Assembly: GCF_000333375.1 (NCBI RefSeq)
Contig: NZ_BACZ01000044.1
Span: forward strand, 7,528 to 47,653
Reading direction: 5' to 3'
DNA: 40,126 bases
From: Curtobacterium sp. B18
GTDB lineage: Bacteria; Actinomycetota; Actinomycetes; Actinomycetales; Microbacteriaceae
A model generated the notes under the pieces. That model was not told where the DNA came from and did not search any database. It was given only the letters and a program-made list of their open reading frames with translations. The translations under genes were made by a program, and so were the position numbers. Position 1 is the first letter of the stretch; every line of letters starts with the position of its first letter. Below, one piece after another: positions 25,597-33,615 of this stretch.

Positions 25597-27047
25597 CCCG
25601 CGACCGCCGTGCGGTGACGATCGTCGTGCCGGTCTACGACGACCTGCCCGGACTCGAACGCTGCATCGAGGCGCTCCTCGAGACGGTCGACTTCTCGGTC
25701 GACCGGGTGCTGCTCGCGAACGACGTCGGCCCCCGCGTCGACGTGATCGAGGCGCGGATCCTCGAGCTCGTCGGCGACCACGACGGCTTCGAGTACGCCC
25801 GCAACGCACGGAACCTCGGCTTCGTCGGCAACTGCAACCGCGCGGTCCTCGAGCTCGACGGGACGGGCAACGACGTCCTGCTCCTCAACAGCGACACCGT
25901 GCCGATGCCCGGGTTCCTCGACGAGATGACGGCGGTGCTCGCCTCCGACGACGTGATCGGCGTCGTCTGCGCCCGCAGCGACAACGCCACGATCGCGTCG
26001 TTCCCGTACGCCCGCCGGAACCCGAGCGCGAACCTCGCACCCCGACGGACCCGCGAGCTCCACGGCCGCACGAAGTACCTGCTCCCCCGCCACACGGTCT
26101 CCCCCGTCGCGATGGGCTTCTGCTTCCTCATCCGCCGCGAGATGATCGACCGCTTCGGCCTCTTCGACGAGGTCTTCTCGCCGGGCTACGGCGAGGAGAA
26201 CGACTTCTGCCTGCGCATCAACGAGGAGGGGTTCACCTCGGTCCTCGCGAACCGTGCGCTCGTCCTGCACACCGGGTCGACGAGCTTCAGCGGTGACCGC
26301 GGCCCGTCGCTGCGGCTGGAACACGAGCGCATCCTGCTCGAGCGCTACCCGTTCTACGGCGGCGCCGTCGCCCTGTTCCTCGCCCGGTACCGCGACGCGG
26401 TGGACGTCTTCGCCGACGCCTTCCTGCCCGACGACGACGTGGTCCGGGTCGCGCTCCACCTTCCCGGCGACCTCACCGACGAGCTCGTCACCCGGGTCCG
26501 CAGCACCCTCGCCGCAGCGTCCGACGACATGGTCGTCACCGTCATCGTCCCCAGGTCGCAGGTGCGCGCGGCGCGGCAGGCCCTGCCGGGTGCGTCGATC
26601 GCCGTCGGCGGGCGTCCGCGGCAGATCTTCGACGTCGCCGTCGCCCTGGGCGCGCTGACGACGTTCGCCCAGCTCTCCGCGCTGAACGCCAACGCGCCAC
26701 GGTGGGTCCTGGTCGATCCCGTCTCGCACGACCACCGCTGGTCGCTCGCGGTCGCGAACCACCGCGCGTCGGCCATCGACCGGATCCTGCGCCGCTTCGA
26801 GAACCACAGCACCGTGTGGCACGGCGGCGACGACCTCGTCAAGATGGTCCGCATGGCCGCGTCGTCCGAGATCGACCCGGTGGCGCTCCGCGCGCGCTGG
26901 CACGCGGTGTCGGACATCGCCGAGGCCACGGGGCTGCTCGTGCACCGCGCGACCGTCTCGATCCGCCGACTGACCGCGCTCACCTTCGGTGCGCGGAGCC
27001 CCCGTCTCGTGGCGCGCATCCGCGCCATCACCGGTCGCGGGGCCTGA
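25593..27047 (+). CDS. GT2 family glycosyltransferase, paralogue of the 2770-4215 gene
   Basis: 484 aa from the GTG at 25593, which overlaps the TGA of the frameshifted GT4 gene by four bases. The GT-A fold starts at AVTIVVPVYDDLPGLERC, with LLLNSDTVPMPGF (about 90-102), CARSDNATIASFPY, SPVAMGFCFLIRRE and GYGEENDFCLRI (about 203-214). The same blocks occur in the same order in the gene at 2770-4215, so the two are paralogues sitting at opposite ends of the locus. The C-terminal ~230 residues are divergent and include a second Rossmann-like stretch (VTVIVPRSQVRAARQALPG). The donor sugar is unknown; rhamnose-type GT2 is plausible. Confidence 0.78.
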   Translation: MTRDRRAVTIVVPVYDDLPGLERCIEALLETVDFSVDRVLLANDVGPRVDVIEARILELVGDHDGFEYARNARNLGFVGNCNRAVLELDGTGNDVLLLNSDTVPMPGFLDEMTAVLASDDVIGVVCARSDNATIASFPYARRNPSANLAPRRTRELHGRTKYLLPRHTVSPVAMGFCFLIRREMIDRFGLFDEVFSPGYGEENDFCLRINEEGFTSVLANRALVLHTGSTSFSGDRGPSLRLEHERILLERYPFYGGAVALFLARYRDAVDVFADAFLPDDDVVRVALHLPGDLTDELVTRVRSTLAAASDDMVVTVIVPRSQVRAARQALPGASIAVGGRPRQIFDVAVALGALTTFAQLSALNANAPRWVLVDPVSHDHRWSLAVANHRASAIDRILRRFENHSTVWHGGDDLVKMVRMAASSEIDPVALRARWHAVSDIAEATGLLVHRATVSIRRLTALTFGARSPRLVARIRAITGRGA

Positions 27048-27066
27048 CCGGACCACCCGCCGGTCT

Positions 27067-27098
27067 GGAGGCGCGGGTCGGCGCCGACCCGCGCCTCC
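27067..27098. terminator. Perfect 32-base palindrome between convergent genes, probable bidirectional terminator
   Basis: The arms at 27067-27082 (GGAGGCGCGGGTCGGC) and 27083-27098 are exact reverse complements with no spacer, so RNA from either strand can form a very stable hairpin. It lies 19 bases after the GT2 stop and 6 bases before the stop of the convergent kinase-fold gene. There is no T run, so this is not a classical intrinsic terminator, but placement suggests that role. Its GGAGGCGCGG core recurs at 31783 and 36168. Confidence 0.6.
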
Positions 27099-27104
27099 TG
27101 GCCG

Positions 27105-27887
27105 TCAGACGAGCGCGTCGACGACCGGACCGTGCCGGTGGGCGGTGGCCGGGTCCCACGCGTCCAGCAGCTGCAGCGTCGCGATGCGGAACGCGAGCGC
27201 CCGCACCAGGAGCTGCGCCCACTCGGCGATCCCGTCGCCGAGGGCGCCGACCGCGTCGACCGGGTACCCGTGCCAACACACGGCGTCCACCGCGGCGATG
27301 GCCGCGCCAAAGCCGGCGGGCCGCCAGGACGGTGGCCAGTCGATCACCGTCGGCGGCTGACCGTCGGCGAAGAGGACGTTGCCGAGCAGGTCCCGGTGCA
27401 CGAGCTGGGACGGCGACCGGACCGGCCGGAACGCGGCACCGAGCCGGTCGAGGGCGGGGTGCCGCGGGAGCGGAGCAGTCCCCCAGGCCATGCCGTCGGC
27501 ACGACTCCACGCGTCGTCGGCATGGTCGAGGAACGCCGGGCGGTCCAGGTGCGCGATCGCCTCGTGGAACGCCGTCCCCGCGGCGATGACGTCGGCCACC
27601 CGGGTCGGGTCGGCGTGCCCGGGCACCCACTCGAGCGCTTCCCACGCGCCGGCGCGCCAGGACCCCTCGGACGTCGGGACCGGCCGGGGTGTGCGGAACG
27701 CCGGGCTGTGCTCCAGCTCGGCGAGGACCGTGGCCCGCCAGTCCGTCACCGCCGCGCCGTCGTGCGGCCGGAGGACCACGGTGTCGGCGCGCCAGGTCAG
27801 CCCGCGGCCGCCCGAGAGCAGGACCGGTCGGGCACCGTCCACCCCGAACGCCCGCAGCACGGCGGGGTCGGGGCGGACGGGCAGCAC
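27105..27887 (-). CDS. Kinase-fold (aminoglycoside phosphotransferase-like) protein, TIGR02569-type
   Basis: 260 aa. HRDLLGNVLF (near 164-173) matches the APH/kinase-like catalytic loop HxDxxxxN, and VIDWPPSWRP (near 179-188) is the following metal-binding Asp region. The N-terminal part (LLSGGRGLTWRADTVVLRP) resembles the glycine-rich loop and ATP lobe of the actinobacterial TIGR02569 family as I remember it. Role unknown; small-molecule phosphorylation is the usual guess. The GTG at 27887 lies inside a 17-base tandem repeat that also contains the dnaE stop, 35 bases upstream, with no Shine-Dalgarno sequence. Translation may therefore depend on reinitiation after dnaE, or the true start may differ slightly. 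Confidence 0.7.
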   Translation of the reverse strand: MLPVRPDPAVLRAFGVDGARPVLLSGGRGLTWRADTVVLRPHDGAAVTDWRATVLAELEHSPAFRTPRPVPTSEGSWRAGAWEALEWVPGHADPTRVADVIAAGTAFHEAIAHLDRPAFLDHADDAWSRADGMAWGTAPLPRHPALDRLGAAFRPVRSPSQLVHRDLLGNVLFADGQPPTVIDWPPSWRPAGFGAAIAAVDAVCWHGYPVDAVGALGDGIAEWAQLLVRALAFRIATLQLLDAWDPATAHRHGPVVDALV

Positions 27888-27940
27888 GTCAGACCAGGCA
27901 GTGCGTCAGACCCGGCAGCACGTCAGACCAGGCAGCGCGG
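27881..27940. repeat. 17-base tandem repeat (3.5 copies) spanning the dnaE 3' end and the next gene's start
   Basis: Copies at 27881-27897, 27898-27914 and 27915-27931, plus a partial copy at 27932-27940. The unit is GCAGCACGTCAGACCAG; the second copy differs at three positions. The TGA of dnaE falls in the third copy and the GTG of the kinase-fold gene in the first, so the dnaE terminal codons appear to have been duplicated downstream of its stop. Confidence 0.75.
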
Positions 27941-30900
27941 GCCGAGCAGGCTCTTCAGCTCGCCGAACAGGTCGGGCGTGAGGTTCACCGGGAACGGCAG
28001 CTCGAAGGTACGAGCCACGTCGTCCTTGATGAGCTTCAACCTGACCTCGGTCTCGCCGCTGTGCCGGCCGAGCACGGCGGCGAGCTCCGTGACCGTCGTC
28101 GTGGTCGCCTGACGCTCGGGCAGGCTCAGCGTGAGCGGTCCGGATCCCATCGCGTCGCCGACGTTCGGCTGGAACATGCTCACCGCGTGCAGGGCCTTGC
28201 CGTCGTCGCGGACGTTCACCCGCCCGCGCAGGACGACGATCGAGTCGGCGACGAGCGACGGCCCGAACTCCTGGTACGTCTTGCCGAGGAACATCACGCC
28301 GATCTGCCCGCCGAAGTCCTCGATGTCGACGATGCCGTACGGGTTGCCGCTCGACTTCGCGACCCGGTGCTGGACGCTCGTGAGCAGACCGGCGACCGTG
28401 ACGGTCTCGCCCTCGACCGAGTCGTCGGCCGCGATGAGGTCGGCGATGGTGATCGACTGGTGCTTGGCGAGCTCGATCTCGAGCCCGGCGAGCGGGTGGT
28501 CGGAGACGTACAGGCCGAGCATGTCGCGCTCGAACGCGAGCTTGTCCCGCTTGGACCACTCCGGCCGGTCCGGGACCTGCGACACCACGGCCGCCGAGGG
28601 CTGTTCCTCGGCCACCTCGGCGAAGAGCGAGTCGAAGTCGAACCCGACGTTGCCGTGGGCCTCGTCGCGCTTGACCTTCACCGCGCCCTCGACCGCAGCC
28701 TCGTGGATCTCGACGAGCGCCCGGCGGGAGTCGCCGAACTCGTCGAAGGCACCGGCCTTGATGAGCGACTCGACGGTGCGCTTGTTCGCGGACGAGATCG
28801 GGATCTTGCGCAGGAAGTCGTGGAACGACTCGAACGCGCCCTTCTCGGTGCGGGCCTTCACGATGTCGTCGACGACGTTGAACCCGACGTTGCGGATGGC
28901 GCCCATGCCGAAGCGGATGTCCTCGCCGACGGCGGCGAAGAAGCCGATCGACTCGTTGACGTCCGGCGGCATGACCTTGATGCCCATGCGGCGGCACTCG
29001 TTGAGGTACAGCGCGAGCTTGTCGCGGGCGTCACCGACACTCGTCAGCAGCGCGGCCATGTACTCGGCCGGGTAGTGCGCCTTGAGGTACGCGGTCCAGA
29101 ACGACACCACGCCGTACGCCGCCGAGTGCGCCTTGTTGAACGCGTAGTCGGAGAACGGCAGCAGGATGTCCCACAGCGTCTTGATGGCAGCGGCCGAGTA
29201 GCCGTTGTCCTGCATGCCCTTCTCGAAGCCCGCGTACTGCTTGTCCAGCTCGGACTTCTTCTTCTTGCCCATCGCGCGGCGGAGGATGTCCGCCTGGCCG
29301 AGGGAGAACCCGGCGACCTTCTGCGCGATGGCCATGACCTGCTCCTGGTAGATGATCAGGCCGTAGGTCGTGCCGATGATGTCCTGCAGGGGCTCGGCGA
29401 GCTCGGGGTGGATCGGGGTGATCGCCTGCTCGCCGTTCTTGCGGAGCGCGTAGTTCGTGTGCGAGTTCGCACCCATGGGCCCCGGACGGTACAGGGCGAT
29501 GAGCGCCGAGATGTCCTCGAAGTTGTCCGGCTTCATCAGGCGCAGCAGCCCGCGCATGGGGCCGCCGTCGAGCTGGAACACACCGAGGGTGTCACCGCGC
29601 TGCAGGAGCGCGTACGCCTCGGGGTCCTCGAGCCCCATGGTCTCGAGGTCGAGCTCGATCCCGCGGTTCGTCTTGATGTTGTCGAGGGCGTCACTGATGA
29701 TCGTCAGGTTCCGGAGGCCCAGGAAGTCCATCTTGATCAGGCCGAGCGACTCCGCTGCCGGGTAGTCGAACTGCGTGACGATCTGGCCGTCCTGCTCGCG
29801 CTTCATCACCGGGATGATGTCGATCAGCGGGTCGCTCGACATGATGACGCCGGCGGCGTGCACGCCCCACTGTCGCTTCAGCCCTTCGAGCCCGAGCGCG
29901 GTGTCGAACACCGTCTTCGCCTCGGGGTCGGTCTCGACGACCGTGCGGACGTCCACCGCCTCCTTGAAGCGGGGGTGGTCCTTGTCGAAGATCCCGGTGA
30001 GCGGGATGTCCTTGCCCATCACGGGCGGCGGCATCGCTTTGGTGAGCTTCTCGCCCATGCCGAAGGGGAACCCGAGGACGCGCGAGGAGTCCTTGAGCGC
30101 CTGCTTCGCCTTGATCGTGCCGTAGGTGACGATCTGCGCGACGCGCTCGGACCCGTACTTCTCGGTGACGTACTTGATCGCCTCACCGCGGCGCCGGTCG
30201 TCGAAGTCGACGTCGAAGTCGGGCATCGAGACGCGGTCCGGGTTGAGGAAGCGCTCGAAGATCAGGCCGTGCCGGATCGGGTCGAGGTCGGTGATGCGCA
30301 TCGCGTAGGCCACCATCGAACCGGCACCGGAACCACGGCCCGGGCCGACGCGGATGCCGTTGTTCTTCGACCAGTTGATGAAGTCGGCGACCACGAGGAA
30401 GTACCCCGGGAAGCCCATCTGGTTGATGATCCCGACCTCGTAGTCGGCACGCTCCTGCACCTCGGGCGTGATGCCCTCGGGGTAGCGGTACTCGAGCCCC
30501 TTGGCCACTTCCTTCTCGAACCACGAGTGCTCGGTCTCGCCGTCGGGCACCGGGAACTTCGGCATGTAGTTGGCCGCGGTGTCGAACTCGACGTTGCACC
30601 GCTCGGCGATGAGCAGCGTGTTGTCGCAGGCCTCGGGGTTGTCGCGGAAGAGGTGCCGCATCTGCTGCGGGGTCTTCAGGTAGAACTCGTCGGCGTCGAA
30701 CTTGAAGCGGTTCGGGTCGTTCAGGGTGGAGCCGGACTGCACGCACAGCAGCGCCGCGTGCGACTTGGCGTCGTGGGCGTGCGTGTAGTGCAGGTCGTTC
30801 GTGCCGACCAGCGGGATGTCGAGGTCCTTCGCCAGGCGGATCAGGTCGCTCATGATCCGTCGTTCGATCTCGAGCCCGTGGTCCATGACCTCGGCGAAGT

Positions 30901-31456
30901 AGTTCTCCTTGCCGAAGATGTCGCGGTAGTCCGCCGCCGCCTTGACGGCTTCGTCGTACTGCCCGAGCCGCAGGCGCGTCTGGATCTCACCGGAGGGGCA
31001 GCCCGTCGTGGCGATGATGCCCTCGTGGTACTCCTCGAGCAGTTCGATGTCCATGCGGGGCTTGAAGTAGTACCCCTCGATCGACGCCTTGCTCGAGAGC
31101 CGGAACAGGTTGTGCATGCCCGTGGTGTTCTCGGCGAACATCGTCATGTGCGTGTACGCGCCGGAGCCGGACACGTCGTCCCCGCCGCCGTCGCCCCAGC
31201 GGATGCGGGTCTTGTCGGTGCGGTGGGTGCGCGGCGTGATGTACGCCTCGGTCCCGATGATCGGCTTCACGCCGCCGGCCTTGGCGGCCTTCCAGAACTC
31301 GAACGCGCCGAACATGTTGCCGTGGTCGGTCACTGCGACGGCGGGCATGCCCTGCGCCGCGGTCTCGGCCACGAGGTCGCCCAGCCTGGCGGCGCCGTCG
31401 AGCATCGAGTACTCGCTGTGCACGTGCAGGTGGACGAAGGAGTCGGAATCCGACAC
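27923..31456 (-). CDS. dnaE: DNA polymerase III subunit alpha
   Basis: 1177 aa, full length for actinobacterial DnaE1. It is the catalytic subunit of the replicative polymerase. An N-terminal PHP domain starts FVHLHVHSEYSMLDGAARL and includes AVTDHGNMFGA. The polymerase core has VGPGRGSGAGS, MPDFDVDFDDRRR (near 414, catalytic Asp pair) and GVHAAGVIMS. Finger and thumb segments such as LYRPGPMG, YQEQVMAIAQ and FNKAHSAAYG follow, and near the C-terminus there is an OB-fold with VTVAGLLTSVQHRV. The GTG start is preceded by GGAGG with a four-base spacer. A TAGGCT box (31501-31496) suggests a leader of about 35 bases. It is followed by the kinase-fold gene on the same strand. Confidence 0.97.
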   Translation of the reverse strand: MSDSDSFVHLHVHSEYSMLDGAARLGDLVAETAAQGMPAVAVTDHGNMFGAFEFWKAAKAGGVKPIIGTEAYITPRTHRTDKTRIRWGDGGGDDVSGSGAYTHMTMFAENTTGMHNLFRLSSKASIEGYYFKPRMDIELLEEYHEGIIATTGCPSGEIQTRLRLGQYDEAVKAAADYRDIFGKENYFAEVMDHGLEIERRIMSDLIRLAKDLDIPLVGTNDLHYTHAHDAKSHAALLCVQSGSTLNDPNRFKFDADEFYLKTPQQMRHLFRDNPEACDNTLLIAERCNVEFDTAANYMPKFPVPDGETEHSWFEKEVAKGLEYRYPEGITPEVQERADYEVGIINQMGFPGYFLVVADFINWSKNNGIRVGPGRGSGAGSMVAYAMRITDLDPIRHGLIFERFLNPDRVSMPDFDVDFDDRRRGEAIKYVTEKYGSERVAQIVTYGTIKAKQALKDSSRVLGFPFGMGEKLTKAMPPPVMGKDIPLTGIFDKDHPRFKEAVDVRTVVETDPEAKTVFDTALGLEGLKRQWGVHAAGVIMSSDPLIDIIPVMKREQDGQIVTQFDYPAAESLGLIKMDFLGLRNLTIISDALDNIKTNRGIELDLETMGLEDPEAYALLQRGDTLGVFQLDGGPMRGLLRLMKPDNFEDISALIALYRPGPMGANSHTNYALRKNGEQAITPIHPELAEPLQDIIGTTYGLIIYQEQVMAIAQKVAGFSLGQADILRRAMGKKKKSELDKQYAGFEKGMQDNGYSAAAIKTLWDILLPFSDYAFNKAHSAAYGVVSFWTAYLKAHYPAEYMAALLTSVGDARDKLALYLNECRRMGIKVMPPDVNESIGFFAAVGEDIRFGMGAIRNVGFNVVDDIVKARTEKGAFESFHDFLRKIPISSANKRTVESLIKAGAFDEFGDSRRALVEIHEAAVEGAVKVKRDEAHGNVGFDFDSLFAEVAEEQPSAAVVSQVPDRPEWSKRDKLAFERDMLGLYVSDHPLAGLEIELAKHQSITIADLIAADDSVEGETVTVAGLLTSVQHRVAKSSGNPYGIVDIEDFGGQIGVMFLGKTYQEFGPSLVADSIVVLRGRVNVRDDGKALHAVSMFQPNVGDAMGSGPLTLSLPERQATTTTVTELAAVLGRHSGETEVRLKLIKDDVARTFELPFPVNLTPDLFGELKSLLGPRCLV

Positions 31457-31495
31457 GGAACCTCCGGTTCGCGGGAGCTGCTGCGGTCTGGGAAC

Positions 31496-31501
31496 AGCCT
31501 A
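31496..31501 (-). promoter_or_regulatory. Predicted -10 box of dnaE
   Basis: TAGGCT on the minus strand, 45 bases before the GTG start. A leader of about 35 bases would include the GGAGG ribosome binding site. No clear -35. Confidence 0.35.
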
Positions 31502-31558
31502 ACCGCGACCGAGGACAAACCCGGGCGCGTCGGCGCGGTCGCCGGGCCCCGGCGCGGC

Positions 31559-31636
31559 ACACGCGCGGACCGCGACGCCGAGGTCGCACAACGCGCCGAG
31601 GGACACGCGCGGACCGCGACGCCGAGGTCGCACAAC
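31559..31636. repeat. 34-base direct repeat, two exact copies
   Basis: Copies at 31559-31592 and 31603-31636 are identical, separated by ten bases. Each ends in GAGGTCGCACAAC, a degenerate form of the motif found in the dyad that follows. Confidence 0.75.
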
Positions 31637-31656
31637 ACGCCGCGCGCGTGCCGCCC

Positions 31657-31709
31657 AGGTCGCACGATGTGTCGCTCCTCGGCGCCGCGAGCGACAGATC
31701 CCGCGACCT
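31657..31709. repeat. Long imperfect inverted repeat
   Basis: The left arm 31657-31677 and right arm 31689-31709 are reverse complements over 21 bases with three mismatches, around an 11-base loop that is itself GC-rich. Each arm is one copy of the AGGTCGC..TGTCGCTC unit in opposite orientation. Confidence 0.65.
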
Positions 31710-31782
31710 CGCAGACGAGGTGGCAAGGCCCGATGTGGCCGGGCCCGGCGAGCCTGGCGCCCGGCGCGACCGACACCGGACG

Positions 31783-31814
31783 GGAGGCGCGGTGCGGGGC
31801 CCACCCGCGCCTCC
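31783..31814. repeat. Dispersed dyad sharing the GGAGGCGCGG core
   Basis: Arms GGAGGCGCGG (31783-31792) and its reverse complement (31805-31814), 12-base loop. The arms and the flanking CAGGCCGTC resemble the palindrome at 27067-27098, which points to a dispersed element. Confidence 0.55.
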
Positions 31815-31853
31815 AGGCCGTCGGGGGTCGCCCCGCGCCCGACGCGACGCGAC

Positions 31854-31978
31854 GCCGAGCGGGCGGGACACGCCGCGTGCGTGCCGCCGAGCGGACGGGA
31901 CACGCCGCGTGCGTGCCGCCGAGCGTGCAGAATGTGCCGCTCGGAGGCGCCGAGCGTGACGTATTTCGCCCGCTCGGC
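31854..31978. repeat. 32-base tandem units followed by two GCCGAGCG hairpins
   Basis: Units starting GCCGAGCG begin at 31854, 31886 and 31918 (period 32). The first two are nearly identical, and the third diverges into a hairpin with arms 31919-31925 and 31938-31944. A fourth GCCGAGCG at 31949-31956 pairs with 31971-31978 around a 14-base loop. Confidence 0.6.
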
Positions 31979-32030
31979 GGGACGGGACGGGACGGGGCCG
32001 CGCGGGACGGGGCCGCGCCGCGCCGCGCGC

Positions 32031-32954
32031 CTACGCGGCGCGGATGCGGTCGAGCGCCAGCTGCAGGTCGTCGGGGTACTCCGCCGAGTACGACACCCAC
32101 TCCCCCGTGCGCGGGTGCTCGAACCCGAGGCGGACGGCGTCGAGCCACTGCCGGGTCAGCCCGAGCTCGTTCGCGAGCACCGGGTCGGCCCCGTACATCG
32201 TGTCGCCCACGAGCGGGTGCCGCGTCGCCGCCATGTGCACCCGGATCTGGTGCGTGCGGCCGGTCTCGAGGTGCACCTCGAGCAACGTCGCCGACCGGAA
32301 CGCCTCGAGCGTCTCGTAGTGCGTCACGCTCGGCTTGCCGTCGGCCGTGACCGCGAACTTCCAGTCACTCGAGGGGTGCCGTCCGATCGGGGCGTCGATC
32401 GTGCCGGAGGTCGGGTCCGGGTGGCCCTGCGCGAGCGCGTGGTAGACCTTGTCGACCGTGCGCTCCTTGAACGCGCGCTTGAGGTGCGTGTACGCGAGCT
32501 CGGTCTTCGCGACGACCATGAGTCCCGAGGTGCCGACGTCGAGGCGGTGCACGATGCCCGCACGCTCGGCGGCACCGGAGGTCGCGATCGTGAAGCCGGC
32601 GGCGGCGAGGCCCCCGGGCACGGTCGGGCCGTCCCAGCCAGGCGAGGGGTGTGCGGCGACGCCGATCGGCTTGTCGACCACGACGATGTCGTCGTCGTCG
32701 TGCACGACCGTCATGCCGGGGACCTCGACCGGGATGATCCGGGGGGCTTCCTTCGGCGTCCACTCGACCTGCAGCCACGAGTCGGCGTGCAACCGATCGG
32801 ACTTGTCCACGGTCACACCGTCGACGGTCACGCCACCGGCTGCGACGACCTCGGCCGCGAAGGAGCGGCTGAACCCGAGCAGCTTCGCGATGGCGGCGTC
32901 GACGCGCTCACCGGCGAGCCCGTCCGGGACCGGCAGGGAACGGCTCTCGGTCAC
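32031..32954 (-). CDS. rluD: RluA/RluD family large-subunit rRNA pseudouridine synthase
   Basis: 307 aa. The N-terminal S4-like RNA-binding part ([26 protein letters not shown]) is followed by the catalytic domain with [17 protein letters not shown] and [17 protein letters not shown] (near 133-149), whose Asp is the family nucleophile. Further on are [14 protein letters not shown] and [10 protein letters not shown]. RluD makes pseudouridines in helix 69 of 23S rRNA. The name is by family and context, and a paralogue of the same family cannot be fully excluded. The GTG start overlaps the lspA stop (GTGA), so the two are coupled. Confidence 0.9.
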   Translation of the reverse strand: MTESRSLPVPDGLAGERVDAAIAKLLGFSRSFAAEVVAAGGVTVDGVTVDKSDRLHADSWLQVEWTPKEAPRIIPVEVPGMTVVHDDDDIVVVDKPIGVAAHPSPGWDGPTVPGGLAAAGFTIATSGAAERAGIVHRLDVGTSGLMVVAKTELAYTHLKRAFKERTVDKVYHALAQGHPDPTSGTIDAPIGRHPSSDWKFAVTADGKPSVTHYETLEAFRSATLLEVHLETGRTHQIRVHMAATRHPLVGDTMYGADPVLANELGLTRQWLDAVRLGFEHPRTGEWVSYSAEYPDDLQLALDRIRAA

Positions 32955-33613
32955 GTCGCGTCGTGCCCGAGGGTGTCCCGCCCGTCACGCGGCGCGCGCG
33001 GGTCGTCGACCAGGGGTCGGGAGGCGCGGAGCTCGTCCGCCTCGGAGGCGTCCGACTGCGCGCGGGCCGCGTCCGCCGCGCGCTGCTGCTTCGCGGAGAG
33101 GGCGCGCGAGCCGTCGAGGTTCACGCCGAGGATCACCAGCAGGACGAAGATCACCATGCTGATGCAGATGAACGAGTCGGCGATGTTGTAGATCGCCGGC
33201 ATCATCCACGGCGTCGAGATGAAGTCCACCACGTGGCCGCGGCCGAAGCCGGGCTCACGGAAGAGCCGGTCGAGCAGGTTGCCGAGCGCCCCGCCCAGGA
33301 GCATGCCGAGCACGAGCGCCCACCACATCGAGCGGATGCGTCGGGCGAACAGGATGATCGCGACGACGACGGCGGTGGAGACGATCGAGAACACCCAGGT
33401 CATGTTCACCGCGAACGAGAACGCGGCACCGGGGTTCCGGACGTAGAGCAGCTGCAGGACGTTCCCGAGGACCGGGACCGGCGTACCGTACGGCAGGTTC
33501 TGGACGACGAGCGCCTTCACCCCCTGGTCGAGCGCCACCACGACGACAGCGGCGAAGGCCAGTGCCGCGATCGCGCGGACACTGACCTTCGCTCGTGATG
33601 CTGGTCGCGACAA
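32951..33613 (-). CDS. lspA: Lipoprotein signal peptidase (signal peptidase II)
   Basis: 220 aa with four membrane segments (about 12-32, 72-90, 96-114 and 147-165). Motifs are [23 protein letters not shown] (106-117) and the catalytic aspartates in GHVVDF (Asp130) and YNIADSFI (Asp146). It cleaves prolipoprotein signal peptides in the membrane after diacylglyceryl transfer. A charged hydrophilic tail of about 50 residues (from 170) extends beyond the usual end, as in several actinobacterial homologues. The start is a TTG two bases after the divIVA stop. No ATG or GTG is available upstream of the first membrane segment, so TTG is the best choice. Confidence 0.93.
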   Translation of the reverse strand: MSRPASRAKVSVRAIAALAFAAVVVVALDQGVKALVVQNLPYGTPVPVLGNVLQLLYVRNPGAAFSFAVNMTWVFSIVSTAVVVAIILFARRIRSMWWALVLGMLLGGALGNLLDRLFREPGFGRGHVVDFISTPWMMPAIYNIADSFICISMVIFVLLVILGVNLDGSRALSAKQQRAADAARAQSDASEADELRASRPLVDDPRAPRDGRDTLGHDAT

Positions 33614-33615
33614 CG

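Larger units (their letters stand above)
31457..32030. other. 574-base intergenic region rich in GC dyad and tandem repeats
   Basis: No gene is supported here. Apart from the dnaE leader (31457-31501), it is a patchwork of related GC-rich units in both orientations, annotated separately. The repeated themes are AGGTCGCAC..TGTCGCTC and CCGAGCG..CGCTCGG. The last ~50 bases before the rluD stop (31980-32030) are simple GGGAC/GCCGC runs. It could hold a terminator for rluD and lspA, but no T run is present. Confidence 0.6.

Noticed and set aside
31559-31978. CRISPR array
   Set aside because: Repeats are irregular in spacing, occur in both orientations and have no unique spacers. No cas gene is present.
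27689-32350. A 1553-codon open frame on the plus strand opposite dnaE and rluD
   Set aside because: It is the mirror of strongly conserved minus-strand genes. Its composition (Asp, Val, Arg and Leu repeats) is typical of antisense frames in high-GC DNA, and it has no recognisable domain.
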